64,000 nt of DNA from Peptostreptococcaceae bacterium (GTDB lineage Bacteria > Bacillota > Clostridia > Peptostreptococcales > Filifactoraceae). Below, piece after piece: positions 52,381-61,534 of the stretch. Each line of letters opens with the position of its first letter. The stretch's first letter is position 1. The notes beneath the pieces were generated by a model. The model was not told the DNA's origin and ran no database searches. It was given only the letters and a program-made list of their open reading frames with translations. Position numbers and translations under genes: made by a program. Location: NCBI GenBank assembly GCA_030528605.1, contig JAUMYO010000001.1:1-64000 (forward strand), given 5' to 3'.

Positions 52381-53277
52381 ATGGATTTCAAACAACTTGA
52401 ATCATTTATTACGATCGCGAAATACAATAGCTTTTCTAAAGCGAGCAGGGAGCTTTATTTGACGCAGCCGACGCTGACAAATCATATTCAAAACTTGGAA
52501 AAAGAATTGATGACACCTTTGTTTGAGCGGCATGGAAAAACGATCGAACTCACACAGGCGGGTCGGGTCTTTCATGATCATGCGATCGAGTTGATCAAAC
52601 AAAGAGACACCGCATTGTTTCAGATCAATGATCTGATCGGTCAATTTGGCGGATCGATCGAGTTGCCGTATAGTACGGTGCCGGGTGAAGCGATCGTTCC
52701 ACAGCTTGTGGCAGATTTTGTAAAAGCATTTCCGGGCATTCGATTTATATTACATCATATGGACTCTCAGGATGTGATCGAGGCGGTGACGGAGAAGAAG
52801 TTTGCGCTCGGATTTGTAGGGTCGAAACCGAATAATGATTTTGAGTCCATACAGGTATATGAGGATGATATGGTATTTATCGGACCGAAGGAAACGCCAC
52901 TTGCGCAAAAAACTTTGGCGATCGAACAGATCTTCCATTTGCCGATGATCATTCGAGAAGAGGGTTCCGGATCGGGATCGATCATCGGGCGTGAATTGGC
53001 AAAGCATGATCTGCGCTATCGCCAACTGAATGTCGTTGCGGTGGCGGAGAGTTTTTATATGGCGAAAAAGCTGGTGGAGTTGAATGCGGGTTTTGCATTT
53101 GTTCCGCGCTCTTTTGCGGAGACGTTCACTTCAAAAGATAAGGTGTTGCTCTATGAGATCGAGGATCTGCATTCCGATCGACAGTTTTATTTCATCCATC
53201 ATAAAAAAGCGACACTCAGTCCTTTAGAATCTCAGTTTCGTCAATTTGTGATCCAATATTTCGATAATGAGCGATAG
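52381..53277 (+). CDS. LysR-family transcriptional regulator
   Basis: A 298-residue regulator. The winged helix-turn-helix is at residues 1-60 (DFKQLESFITIAKYNSFSKAS, then TQPTLTNHIQNLEKELMTPLF), followed by a two-lobed effector domain. Sequence is nearest to the CysB/CysL-like group (GSIELPYSTVPGEAIVP), which often controls sulfur or selenium genes, but the target is unknown. ATG 52381 has GAGGGGAG upstream; an earlier in-frame GTG is not needed. The divergent neighbour is the ribosomal operon, which is unlikely to be its target. Confidence 0.9.
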   Translation: MDFKQLESFITIAKYNSFSKASRELYLTQPTLTNHIQNLEKELMTPLFERHGKTIELTQAGRVFHDHAIELIKQRDTALFQINDLIGQFGGSIELPYSTVPGEAIVPQLVADFVKAFPGIRFILHHMDSQDVIEAVTEKKFALGFVGSKPNNDFESIQVYEDDMVFIGPKETPLAQKTLAIEQIFHLPMIIREEGSGSGSIIGRELAKHDLRYRQLNVVAVAESFYMAKKLVELNAGFAFVPRSFAETFTSKDKVLLYEIEDLHSDRQFYFIHHKKATLSPLESQFRQFVIQYFDNER

Positions 53278-53509
53278 ACTTTTTTGAGGGAGCTTTCAAA
53301 ACGTTGGACGGATCATTTTTATTTTGATGCTAAAAAGTTGTTCAAAAGACGACACCATCTATCCGTCGGCGGGATCATGGATCGCAACAGAGCTATATTT
53401 TCTGCATGGTATTTAGATCAAAGAGCAGTTCGGGATCCAAGGACCCCGCTATCACACAGAAGTTTGCCCCGTATAGATAACGTGAGGAGATCACAGAGGG
53501 TAAGGCGGC

Positions 53510-53537
53510 TTGATAGAGACCGGAGCTGTGATATAAT
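53510..53537 (+). promoter_or_regulatory. Promoter of rmuC
   Basis: TTGATA (53510-53515), 16-base spacer, TATAAT (53532-53537) with an upstream TGA making an extended -10. Confidence 0.75.
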
Positions 53538-53576
53538 AGTTTTACAAAAAGATAAGGATAAGAGCGGAGGAGGGAT

Positions 53577-54752
53577 ATGGAGAAGATCGAGTTGATCTTA
53601 ACGGCAGCTGCAGTCATCGGGATATTTTTACTGCTGCTCAAGGGCGAGAATAGTATGCGTCATGTGAAAAATGATCTGGACCGAATGCAGACGAATCTGC
53701 AAAATGAGTTCAGCAATATTCGGGTGGAAACGGCGAACAGCATCAAGCAGGCGATGGATTCTCAGAATAGACTTCTTCAAGGAGAAGCGCTGGAAAGCGA
53801 AAAGCGCATGGAGAATGTGAGGAAGCTGATGGAGAGTCGCTTGAATGCGATCCAGACGGATAACAGTAATAAACTGGAACAGATGCGCGAGATGGTGGAT
53901 CACCGACTGCAGGTGACTTTGGAGAGTAGGATCGGCGATTCTTTTCGTATCGTGAACGATCGTCTGGAACAGGTATATAAAGGGTTGGGCGAGATGCAGA
54001 CGCTGGCGGTCGGCGTGGGCGATCTGAAAAAGATCCTCTCCAATGTTAAAACTAGAGGGATGCTCGGAGAATATCAGTTGGGAGCGATCTTGTCAGAGAT
54101 CCTCGCTCCGGAGCAGTATGAAGCGAATGTGGCGACGAAGAAGAACAGTCAAAACTTTGTGGAATTCGCGGTCAAGATGCCGTCGGATGGGAAGACCGTA
54201 TATCTTCCGATCGACGCCAAATTTCCTGCCGATGCTTATGAGAAGCTGATGGATGCTTATGAAGCCGGTGAGCATGCGGAGATCCGGAAATACAAGATGG
54301 AGCTGGCAACGAGGATCAAAGGTTTTGCTAAAGATATCTCGGAAAAATATATCGATGTTCCTAATACAACAGAATTTGCGATACTCTTCCTTCCTTTCGA
54401 AGGATTATATGCTGAAGTGATACGATCACAGCTTTTTGAAGAGATACAGCGCAAATATCGTGTAACGATCGCCGGACCGACAACGATGGCAGCGTTGTTG
54501 AACAGTCTTCAGATGGGCTTTCAAACACTGGCGATCCAAAAAAGATCCTCTGAGGTTTGGGACATCCTCGCTTCGGTCAAAGCGGAGTTCGATACTTTCG
54601 AGGGGGTCTTGAACAATACGCAAAAGAAACTCGAATCCGTGTCGAGCGAACTGGATAGATTGGTCGGTGTGAGGACCAGACAGATCCAGCGCAAGCTTAA
54701 AGATATCCACAGCGGAAATTCGGAAACTTCGGGGAAGGGGCAGGAGAGTTAG
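53577..54752 (+). CDS. rmuC: DNA recombination protein RmuC
   Basis: A 391-residue protein. An N-terminal membrane anchor (residues 5-21) is followed by a long coiled coil (25-125) and the RmuC nuclease-like domain (about 140-350), with GMLGEYQLGAILSEILAPEQYE, LPIDAKFPADAYEKL and FLPFEGLYAEV. RmuC limits inversions and other rearrangements at short inverted repeats, a suitable function in a genome with many such repeats. GGAGGAGG precedes ATG 53577. The MATE gene follows after 22 bases. Confidence 0.95.
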   Translation: MEKIELILTAAAVIGIFLLLLKGENSMRHVKNDLDRMQTNLQNEFSNIRVETANSIKQAMDSQNRLLQGEALESEKRMENVRKLMESRLNAIQTDNSNKLEQMREMVDHRLQVTLESRIGDSFRIVNDRLEQVYKGLGEMQTLAVGVGDLKKILSNVKTRGMLGEYQLGAILSEILAPEQYEANVATKKNSQNFVEFAVKMPSDGKTVYLPIDAKFPADAYEKLMDAYEAGEHAEIRKYKMELATRIKGFAKDISEKYIDVPNTTEFAILFLPFEGLYAEVIRSQLFEEIQRKYRVTIAGPTTMAALLNSLQMGFQTLAIQKRSSEVWDILASVKAEFDTFEGVLNNTQKKLESVSSELDRLVGVRTRQIQRKLKDIHSGNSETSGKGQES

Positions 54753-54774
54753 GATCAAGGGAGTAAACGAAGGC

Positions 54775-56130
54775 ATGACTGATCGATTGGGAGAAGAAAA
54801 TATCCATAAATTGTTATGGGAGCTGAGTATTCCGGCTATGTTCGGAATGTTGAGTTCCGCATTGTTTAATATCGTGGATCGTTATTTTGTAGGAAAGATC
54901 GACCCATTAGCTCTTTCAGGGGTAGGGATCACGATGCCGATACAGATCCTGCAGATGGCGGTCGTATTGTTGATCGGGATCGGCGCATCCACTTTGGTCT
55001 CGATCCGACTGGGCGAAGGGAAGAAAACGGAAGCGGAAAGTATTTTGTGGCTATCGTTTAAATATATTATTTTGTCGATGGTCTTATTTGTGATCTTTTT
55101 TGTTTTATTCCAAGCAAAACTTTTTCGATGGCTGTCGGTTTCGGATGAGGTCTATCCGTTCGCTCAACCTTATATCCTGATCATTATGATCGGATCGATC
55201 TTCGGCATGCCCGGCTTTTGTTTGAACAATTCGCTTCGAGCGATCGGGAAAGCAAAGGTAACGATGCATGCGATCATGTACTCGTCGATCTTGAATATCA
55301 TTTTGGATCCCATCTTTATTTTTGTCCTTGATCTCGGTGTGACCGGTGCAGCATTGGCGACTGTGATCTCTCAGGTCGCGATGTCGATCTATATCACGAG
55401 ATATTTTATCGTAACGGAAGGATTGGAGATCCATTTGAACGCCCAAAAAGCTAACGAAGAGCTCCGGTTGCTAAAGGAGATATTTCAAAAAGGCTCGCCG
55501 ACTTTTTATGTGCAGATCTTAGCTACTTTTATGAGCGGATATATGAATCGTAGCTTTGTCAAATTCGGATCGGACCTTGACCTTGCCGCCCTCACGATCA
55601 TTACAGCAGTCTTTTCTTTTTATCACTTTTTGATCTTGGGGATCGTTCAGGGGAATCAGCCGATCGTCGGGTATAATTGGGGCAGCGGTCAATATGATAG
55701 AGTGTGCCGATCGCTTGAACTCTCGATCCGATATGCTTTTCTCATATCGCTGATCACTTTCCTGTTCATTTTCCGGAAGCCGGATTTTTTCGTGGCGATA
55801 TTCACCCAAGATGAGGTGTTGACAGAGATCACTTCGGCAGGAATGCGCGCTTATTTTCTTGCGCTCCCGATATTGGGCATACAGATCGTAGGATCTCATT
55901 ACTTCCAATCTGTCGGGAAACCGAAGTGGTCGAGCCTCCTTCTTTTCTTGCGATATGGAGTGATCTTGATCCCATCCATCGCACTTCTGGCACCTCGCAT
56001 CGGCGTTAAGGGGATCTATTTGAGCAATGCGATCTCGGATCTCGTAGCTTCGGCTGTAGCGATCGTTGCCGTCGGATGGGAGATCCGTTGTCTGAAGTTG
56101 ATGAGCAGATCCGATGCAAAAATGGTATAA
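54775..56130 (+). CDS. MATE family efflux transporter
   Basis: A 451-residue protein with about twelve membrane helices in two similar halves. The start, EENIHKLLWELSIPAMFGMLSSALFN, and NIVDRYFVGKIDPLALSGVGI are typical of the DinF/MepA-like MATE group, which exports cationic drugs in exchange for sodium or protons. QGNQPIVGYNWGSGQYDR (about residue 292) is a strong family mark. The substrate is not predictable. It shares the rmuC transcript and ends at a two-way terminator. Confidence 0.94.
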   Translation: MTDRLGEENIHKLLWELSIPAMFGMLSSALFNIVDRYFVGKIDPLALSGVGITMPIQILQMAVVLLIGIGASTLVSIRLGEGKKTEAESILWLSFKYIILSMVLFVIFFVLFQAKLFRWLSVSDEVYPFAQPYILIIMIGSIFGMPGFCLNNSLRAIGKAKVTMHAIMYSSILNIILDPIFIFVLDLGVTGAALATVISQVAMSIYITRYFIVTEGLEIHLNAQKANEELRLLKEIFQKGSPTFYVQILATFMSGYMNRSFVKFGSDLDLAALTIITAVFSFYHFLILGIVQGNQPIVGYNWGSGQYDRVCRSLELSIRYAFLISLITFLFIFRKPDFFVAIFTQDEVLTEITSAGMRAYFLALPILGIQIVGSHYFQSVGKPKWSSLLLFLRYGVILIPSIALLAPRIGVKGIYLSNAISDLVASAVAIVAVGWEIRCLKLMSRSDAKMV

Positions 56131-56177
56131 ACCCGAAAGAGATCTCGTATTTTTGTTGGAAAAATAAAAAGGAATAA

Positions 56178-56213
56178 AAGAACACGATCCGGATAGAAGA
56201 GATCGTGTTTCTT
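56178..56213. terminator. Bidirectional terminator between MATE and CofE-like genes
   Basis: AACACGATC (56181-56189) pairs with GATCGTGTT (56201-56209). It is flanked by a T run on the plus strand and an A-rich run upstream that reads as T on the minus strand. It suits the convergent gene pair. Confidence 0.75.
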
Positions 56214-56238
56214 GTATAATAATTTATTTTGATCGATG

Positions 56239-57432
56239 TTATTTTGTGTAATTATCAAAATATCCCTGGATATAGATCACCGGAGTACCCTTGTCGCCGC
56301 TGCCCGAAGTCAGGTCACACAGCGATCCGATCAGGTCCGTGATCCGTCGTGGTGTCGTTCCTTGGCTTGCCATATTACCTGTCAGATCGCGATCTTTGTT
56401 TATGATATAATCCGAGATCGCTTTTGTGAGCTCTTCACCTTGAAGATGAGCAAATTCATTATCTGCGATATATTTCAGCTTGATCTCATTCGGAGTGCCT
56501 TCCAGTCCTTGGGTATATCCCGGAGAAACTACCGGATCGGCAAGTTCCCAGATCTGTCCTACCGGATCTTTGAATGCACCGTCACCGTAGATCATTACTT
56601 CGATTTTTTTACCGGAGATCTCCAGCAGTTTTTGTTGGATCGTTTTTGCAAGTTCAAAACAATCGCGAGGGAACAGTTTGATCTGATCTTCGGTCGCTTT
56701 GTTGGAGCCGAGAAGACCGTAGTCCGTATTATATCCGCTGCCGTTGATCGGTGAAGAGAGGATATCTTCCAGTCCAAAGACCTTTTCGCATCCTGATTTT
56801 TTGAGAAGTTTTTTGGTTCGTTTTCGGCTGTGGATGTCGCACTGGAGTACGGCATCTGTATGATCTAAGATCGTAAGCGGATTGTTGGAGAACAAGATCT
56901 CACATTCTTTGCCTTCCGCTTCCACGATCTTTTTGTAGTATTCGATGTAGTCGATCCCGGTGAATGTGTGTTTTTCATAACCGAAATGCTCTCTGAACTG
57001 CGTTTCGTTCAACACATCGGTCCACGGATTGACGCCCTTTTCATCCAAACGATCGACATAGACCAGATGATTCCCTACCTCATCGGAGGGATAAGCCAGC
57101 ATAAGAATGATTTTTTTTGCAGCCCCTCGAGCGATACCTTTCAGGTTGATCGCGAAACGGTTTCTGCTCAAGATCGGAAAGATCACACCGATCGTTGAAT
57201 CACCGAACTTTTGGCGAATGTCTGCTGCAATGTCATCCACACCGGCGTAATTGCCTTGTGCCCTTGCTACGACGGATTCGGTGATCGCTAACACATCCTT
57301 TTCACCGATCTCGACTTTCTCTTGATCCCAGAAAGTTCGGACCGTATCGGTCACGATCTTTACTACGTCATCGCCTTGTTGAAAAATAGGAGTTCTAAGT
57401 CCTCTTACTACTGTGCCCAATATTCTGCTCAT
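56239..57432 (-). CDS. Coenzyme F420-0:L-glutamate ligase (CofE)-like protein
   Basis: A 397-residue protein resembling the F420 ligase fold family. It starts SRILGTVVRGLRTPIF and carries VLAITESVVARAQGNYA (about residues 46-62), with GDGAFKDPVGQIWELADPVVSPGY later. True CofE adds glutamate to coenzyme F420 in methanogens and actinobacteria. Firmicutes that carry this longer homologue generally lack F420, so the actual substrate is probably another carboxylate. No other F420 genes are here. It is monocistronic, GGAGG before the ATG, with its own promoter. Confidence 0.85.
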   Translation of the reverse strand: MSRILGTVVRGLRTPIFQQGDDVVKIVTDTVRTFWDQEKVEIGEKDVLAITESVVARAQGNYAGVDDIAADIRQKFGDSTIGVIFPILSRNRFAINLKGIARGAAKKIILMLAYPSDEVGNHLVYVDRLDEKGVNPWTDVLNETQFREHFGYEKHTFTGIDYIEYYKKIVEAEGKECEILFSNNPLTILDHTDAVLQCDIHSRKRTKKLLKKSGCEKVFGLEDILSSPINGSGYNTDYGLLGSNKATEDQIKLFPRDCFELAKTIQQKLLEISGKKIEVMIYGDGAFKDPVGQIWELADPVVSPGYTQGLEGTPNEIKLKYIADNEFAHLQGEELTKAISDYIINKDRDLTGNMASQGTTPRRITDLIGSLCDLTSGSGDKGTPVIYIQGYFDNYTK

Positions 57433-57461
57433 GGGTTACCTCCATTTATTTATCATTGGAT

Positions 57462-57491
57462 ATTATATCATAAAATTTTGAGACATATCAA
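57462..57491 (-). promoter_or_regulatory. Promoter of the CofE-like gene
   Basis: On the minus strand, TTGATA (57491-57486), 18-base spacer, perfect TATAAT (57467-57462). Confidence 0.78.
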
Positions 57492-57750
57492 ATGTTTTTT
57501 GAAGAAGCGAAGAATACAAACAGATCAATGCAAATGAAATTTCGGTATCAGGATAAAATGTTCGGTTTTTGTAAAAAGGGATCCTTGAAAAGTTTTGATC
57601 CGGTAAAAATCGGAAAAAGAGGAGGCGTTTGTCGGAAGAGAAGCGACGGATCGACTGTAACCTCAAGATCTCGGGATCCGGGATGAAGATCGACGATGAG
57701 AGCGGAGCGTTTCGGATCGGTCTGTCCGGCGGAATTATTTATAATTAATC
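57492..57750. other. Intergenic stretch, nothing recognised
   Basis: No supported gene, repeat copy or terminator. It is GATC-rich. Short reading frames (57492-57686 and others) lack ribosome binding sites. Confidence 0.35.
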
Positions 57751-57779
57751 TTGATATTGTGTTGATTATAGGTTATTAT
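57751..57779 (+). promoter_or_regulatory. Promoter of the zinc-ribbon protein gene
   Basis: TTGATA (57751-57756), 17-base spacer, TATTAT (57774-57779). The leader is about 220 bases and contains a strong hairpin: CGATCGAGATCTTT (57814-57827) with AAAGATCGATCG (57830-57841). No T run follows, so it is not a terminator. Confidence 0.6.
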
Positions 57780-58005
57780 ATTTTACAACAGGAAAGCGAT
57801 TTACATATGATGATCGATCGAGATCTTTACAAAGATCGATCGAATGGTTTAGTTAGGAGAGGTCTTCGGGTGCTGATACGTTGAAGGATGGATCGCACTC
57901 GGGCTCGAAAGAGGAGGATCTCACAGATCGAGAAATTTTTTGTTCAGATGATCTATAGAGTTTAGTTTGATCGTTCCATTTATTTTGATTTGAAAAGAGT
58001 AGGGT

Positions 58006-60417
58006 ATGAGTAACAGCGTAATCGAGATCATGTGCGAACTTTGCGGTACGAAAAACACATTGGATGATCAGTTTTGCCGACACTGTGGCGAATCTATGAG
58101 ACCCCAAGTCTTTTCGCCTGTTGAGAGTTCGGGGGAAGAACAGAAGAGGGAAAAAGAAGAGTCTGCCGGATCACAAGAACAGCATAATATCATGCAGGAG
58201 CGCCTGGAGAAGGAACGTCGAGAGAAAGAGCGCAGGCTTCAGCTTGAAAAAGAGAAAGAAGAGGAAAGAAAAGCCCGAGAGGCTGAGTTGCTGAGGACGA
58301 TCCGGATACCTAAGATCCCGGAGGAGTTGTTAGGAGAGCAACTCGATGACGATTCTCTGATCAATAATCCGATGCAGCAACGTTTGAACGAAGAAAAACG
58401 TGAAAAACTGAAAAGAAAGCTCTTGGAAGAAGCGCAACGTGCGGAGATGCAAAAGCAGCTTGAAGAGGAAATGGCACGAGTACGAGAGCAGCTTTCGCTA
58501 CAAGAGGAAGTACCGAAAGAAGAACTTCTGAAAGCTGAAGAGCTGCTGAGAGAGCAGGGTATCATTTCCGATCATAGCGAAGAGCGGGAGAAGCATAAAG
58601 CTGTTTTGGAGAAACTTAAAAAAGAAAGAGAAGAGCGATCTATCCATCCGGGAGGAGAAGGGGCGAAAGAAGAGGATCAGTCTTCGATCGACTCTTTGAT
58701 ACAAAAGTTTATCAAACCTTCCGAGTCGGATGCCATAGCGGAGCCATCTGTTTCCACAAAAGCGGACGCTGCGACAAAGGGAGGATCGGACGCGCCGGAG
58801 AAGCAGAGTGCAGATACGGATCTTTTGAAACCGGTCATGGGATCGCAGAGCATATCAACGACGGGCGAAACGCAGCAGTCGTCCTTTGTGATGTCCGAAA
58901 AAGCGGAGCAAGCGATGGATGAAGTGCGTGCCGAGGTGTCGGTAGAGCCTGTTGTTTCAAATGAAGTACCGCTTCCGCTGGAAAAAGAAGATAGCAAAGA
59001 AGAGATCTCTGCGCTCGAGAGGACGGCAGGGCTTGCGACGCAACAAAGGATACGACGGGAGCAGATGGTGGACCGGATGATGATGAACTCGGTCTCGGAG
59101 CAGGTGAAGCCGGTAAAAAACAAAATATTGGAGCTTCCAAATCTGCGCGTGGTGGATAAGACCGAGCCCAAGAGGACCGAAGAGATCGAGGTAAAAGCGA
59201 AACAGGAGGAAGAGATCTCTTCCGCTGAGCCGAAGAAGGGTGTCGATCCCGAAAAGGTAGAACTCGGTCCGAGCGATAACACACCGAAAGAAGCGGTCCG
59301 ATCGACTGCTCCGATCGTGGAGAAGGTCCTCCGAAATGATGAAGCAAAAAAAGAAGTAGAGGATAAAAAGACTCCGGAAAATAAAATATTTACAGAAGAG
59401 AAAAAAGAAACCGATCCGAGGGAGGTCAGTGCTCAAAAGCATCCGTCTCACGCTTCGGCCGCAATCGGAGGTACTGAGCGAGGGTCTGTTTTGGAGAGCG
59501 TACCACATGACCGGGATGGCATGACCGGTGAGAGAAAGAGATCGGATGTACCCGGAGAAAATAAGGTATCGGTCTCTGAGAGAGAGCCGAGCATGGAGCC
59601 CCAAAAAGAGCAAAACGGCGATAATATGCAGTCGTCAGAAAAGGTTTCTGAGCGATCGGAGGAACCGATCTTTCAGGAGATAGGTCATCCCGAAAGAACG
59701 GTGCAAGAGAGCCCGAAAGGAATGAATGAAGAGCGGAAAAAAGTTCACTGGCTGGATGGCAACCCTTTCGTGCCGATCCCGAAATCGGATATGACAGAGG
59801 AAGAAGTAACGAGTGAAAGGAGATCTGCAAAGCAAAGGGATCACGCTAAGCTTTCTTTAGATCTGAGCGACCGACCGAATGAAGATCTTGGATATCAGAC
59901 TCAGCGATCTGAAAAGATCTTTGGTCTGGAAAAGGATCGGGTGGAAAAGTTCTTAGGAAGAAACGCGGATTACTATCTATTCAAATTCAATCGTTTAGAG
60001 AGCAGGCGCAATATATTATCTTGGAACGGAGCGGCGTTTTTATTCGGGGAGATCTGGTTGATCTATCGTAAGCGATATGTGTCTTTCCTGATCACTTATA
60101 TTACTTTTATTCTTTTAAGAGTCCTATCCAAGGAATTGGTCCTTTGGATGATCCCGATCTGGAGGGTCGGATTAGCATTTATTTGTAATCACAGCTATTT
60201 TCGGTATATGAAGAAACAGGTGGCGGATGAGCAGGAGCTGGATGATCCGTATTTGGAGGATATCCATTGTAAAGCCAAAGGAGGAACGAACCTTACCCTT
60301 GCTTTGATCTATGTCTTGTTCTGGGCAATGATCTTCGGCTTTGTTTTATATGTCGGACTGTTTATTATGCCGGATGCGATGCCGAAGAACCTGAAAGATT
60401 TGGAAACTTTTTTATAG
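58006..60417 (+). CDS. Zinc-ribbon, coiled-coil membrane protein
   Basis: An 803-residue protein. An N-terminal zinc ribbon, CELCGTKNTLDDQFCRHCG (two CxxC pairs, residues 10-28), is followed by a highly charged Glu/Lys/Arg coiled coil (about 45-225). A long disordered, Ser/Glu-rich region runs to about 640. The C-terminal domain (650-803) has four or so membrane helices and resembles DUF2628-type proteins. It is organised like a membrane-anchored scaffold, but the function is unknown. The next gene encodes a stand-alone relative of its C-terminal domain. ATG 58006 follows AGAGTAGGG. Confidence 0.8.
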   Translation: MSNSVIEIMCELCGTKNTLDDQFCRHCGESMRPQVFSPVESSGEEQKREKEESAGSQEQHNIMQERLEKERREKERRLQLEKEKEEERKAREAELLRTIRIPKIPEELLGEQLDDDSLINNPMQQRLNEEKREKLKRKLLEEAQRAEMQKQLEEEMARVREQLSLQEEVPKEELLKAEELLREQGIISDHSEEREKHKAVLEKLKKEREERSIHPGGEGAKEEDQSSIDSLIQKFIKPSESDAIAEPSVSTKADAATKGGSDAPEKQSADTDLLKPVMGSQSISTTGETQQSSFVMSEKAEQAMDEVRAEVSVEPVVSNEVPLPLEKEDSKEEISALERTAGLATQQRIRREQMVDRMMMNSVSEQVKPVKNKILELPNLRVVDKTEPKRTEEIEVKAKQEEEISSAEPKKGVDPEKVELGPSDNTPKEAVRSTAPIVEKVLRNDEAKKEVEDKKTPENKIFTEEKKETDPREVSAQKHPSHASAAIGGTERGSVLESVPHDRDGMTGERKRSDVPGENKVSVSEREPSMEPQKEQNGDNMQSSEKVSERSEEPIFQEIGHPERTVQESPKGMNEERKKVHWLDGNPFVPIPKSDMTEEEVTSERRSAKQRDHAKLSLDLSDRPNEDLGYQTQRSEKIFGLEKDRVEKFLGRNADYYLFKFNRLESRRNILSWNGAAFLFGEIWLIYRKRYVSFLITYITFILLRVLSKELVLWMIPIWRVGLAFICNHSYFRYMKKQVADEQELDDPYLEDIHCKAKGGTNLTLALIYVLFWAMIFGFVLYVGLFIMPDAMPKNLKDLETFL

Positions 60418-60442
60418 ATCGGAAAATTAGGGAGGTCTTTCG

Positions 60443-60937
60443 TTGCAAGAGAATGAGAACTTAAAATTCGATCAGGAAGATGTGGTGAGAGCATACTTGG
60501 TCAAAAGAGATATACCTTATTATCGGCGTGTTTTTCAAAAGTTGGAGAAAAGACCGATCCCGATCTCATTTAATATGTGGGCATTCTTTTTTGCAGTACA
60601 ATGGCTCTTTTTTCGGAGGCTGTTTGGGCTGGGGATCCTTTATCTTGTCGGGGGAACGGTTGTTGGATATATGACAAAAAAGGGTCTGTTATCCGTCTTC
60701 GTTTTGATCCTATACAACCTGGCTTGGACTCCGTTTATGAATTACTTCTATAAACGCAGCATCGATAAAAAAGCAGAGAAAGTTTTGAAAATGCGGACTG
60801 AAGAACGATCTCGATATTTGAAAAAATATAAAGGTGTCAGCTGGGGGTTCTTCATTTTTAGCATCGTGATGCTATTTTTGATATATATATTTATGATGTT
60901 CCAGACGCTGGAGCATATCAAATTATATGGTATCTAG
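60443..60937 (+). CDS. DUF2628-like membrane protein, paralogue of the previous C-terminal domain
   Basis: A 164-residue protein with three to four membrane helices (about 45-62, 68-98, 138-158). The order of segments (YYRRVFQKLEKRPIPISFNMWAFFFAVQWLFFRR, then NYFYKRSIDKKAEK) parallels the C-terminal domain of the 58006 protein (YYLFKFNRLESRRNILSWN, then SYFRYMKKQVADEQ). This suggests a duplication. The start is TTG 60443, with GGGAGG seven bases upstream. It shares a transcript with the 58006 gene. Function unknown. Confidence 0.78.
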   Translation: MQENENLKFDQEDVVRAYLVKRDIPYYRRVFQKLEKRPIPISFNMWAFFFAVQWLFFRRLFGLGILYLVGGTVVGYMTKKGLLSVFVLILYNLAWTPFMNYFYKRSIDKKAEKVLKMRTEERSRYLKKYKGVSWGFFIFSIVMLFLIYIFMMFQTLEHIKLYGI

Positions 60938-61058
60938 AGCTCAAGCTGACAAGGAGATCTTAGTCGATCTTGGAAAAAATATTTCGATGATCCTAACGAT
61001 ATGCTGTTCATTGGTCGGATATGCAATCCTTAGGATCTTTTCTTGTCAAAGATCTTTT

Positions 61059-61196
61059 ATACTGAAACCTGATAGACAGCATAGAAAAACTTTCGTTCCT
61101 GGTTTGATGCGATCCGCTGATCGTACTAACAGATATTTAGGAATATCATTCATAGGAACTCGGATCGATCGAATATGTTCAAATGGGTTTTAGTAT
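61059..61196 (+). repeat. Dispersed repeat copy E, 138 bp
   Basis: Starts ATACTGAAACCTGATAGACAG and ends AAATGGGTTTTAGTAT. It shares AGACAGCATAGAAAAA, AACAGATATTTAGGAATATCA and CATAGGAACTCGGATCGATCG with copy A. It lies between the DUF2628-like gene and the UPF0182 gene. Confidence 0.85.
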
Positions 61197-61493
61197 TACA
61201 CCATCACACCATTACGGGACCAACAGATCATCCTAACAATATATTTGGGGATAAGATCGTTACGGTGAAAGGGGTATGATATTTCATATCATCCGATAGA
61301 TGTGGTCATATCTGTTTTGCAACGACGAAGATCCATGGGGTCTTTTACGGAGAACAGGTCGTTGATATTATGATCCGAAGGAATGATATTTCAAACGGGT
61401 AGCCGGATCAAACGATCTCGGGAAGTTTTGACCTTGATCTGAATGCTCGGATCAAAGCTTTTTAGAAATGTGGAAAAATGCTACATAGTGTGT
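61197..61493. other. Intergenic stretch after repeat E
   Basis: About 300 bases with no supported gene, RNA or terminator. A minus-strand reading frame overlapping the UPF0182 start (61462-61671) is a shadow. Confidence 0.35.
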
Positions 61494-61499
61494 TATACT
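61491..61499 (+). promoter_or_regulatory. Extended -10 of the UPF0182 gene
   Basis: TGTTATACT is an extended -10. The -35 candidate (TGGAAA, 61471-61476) is weak. It lies 36 bases before the start codon. Confidence 0.55.
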
Positions 61500-61534
61500 G
61501 ATTTTTGATAGGGATCGGGACGAAAGGAGTGATT

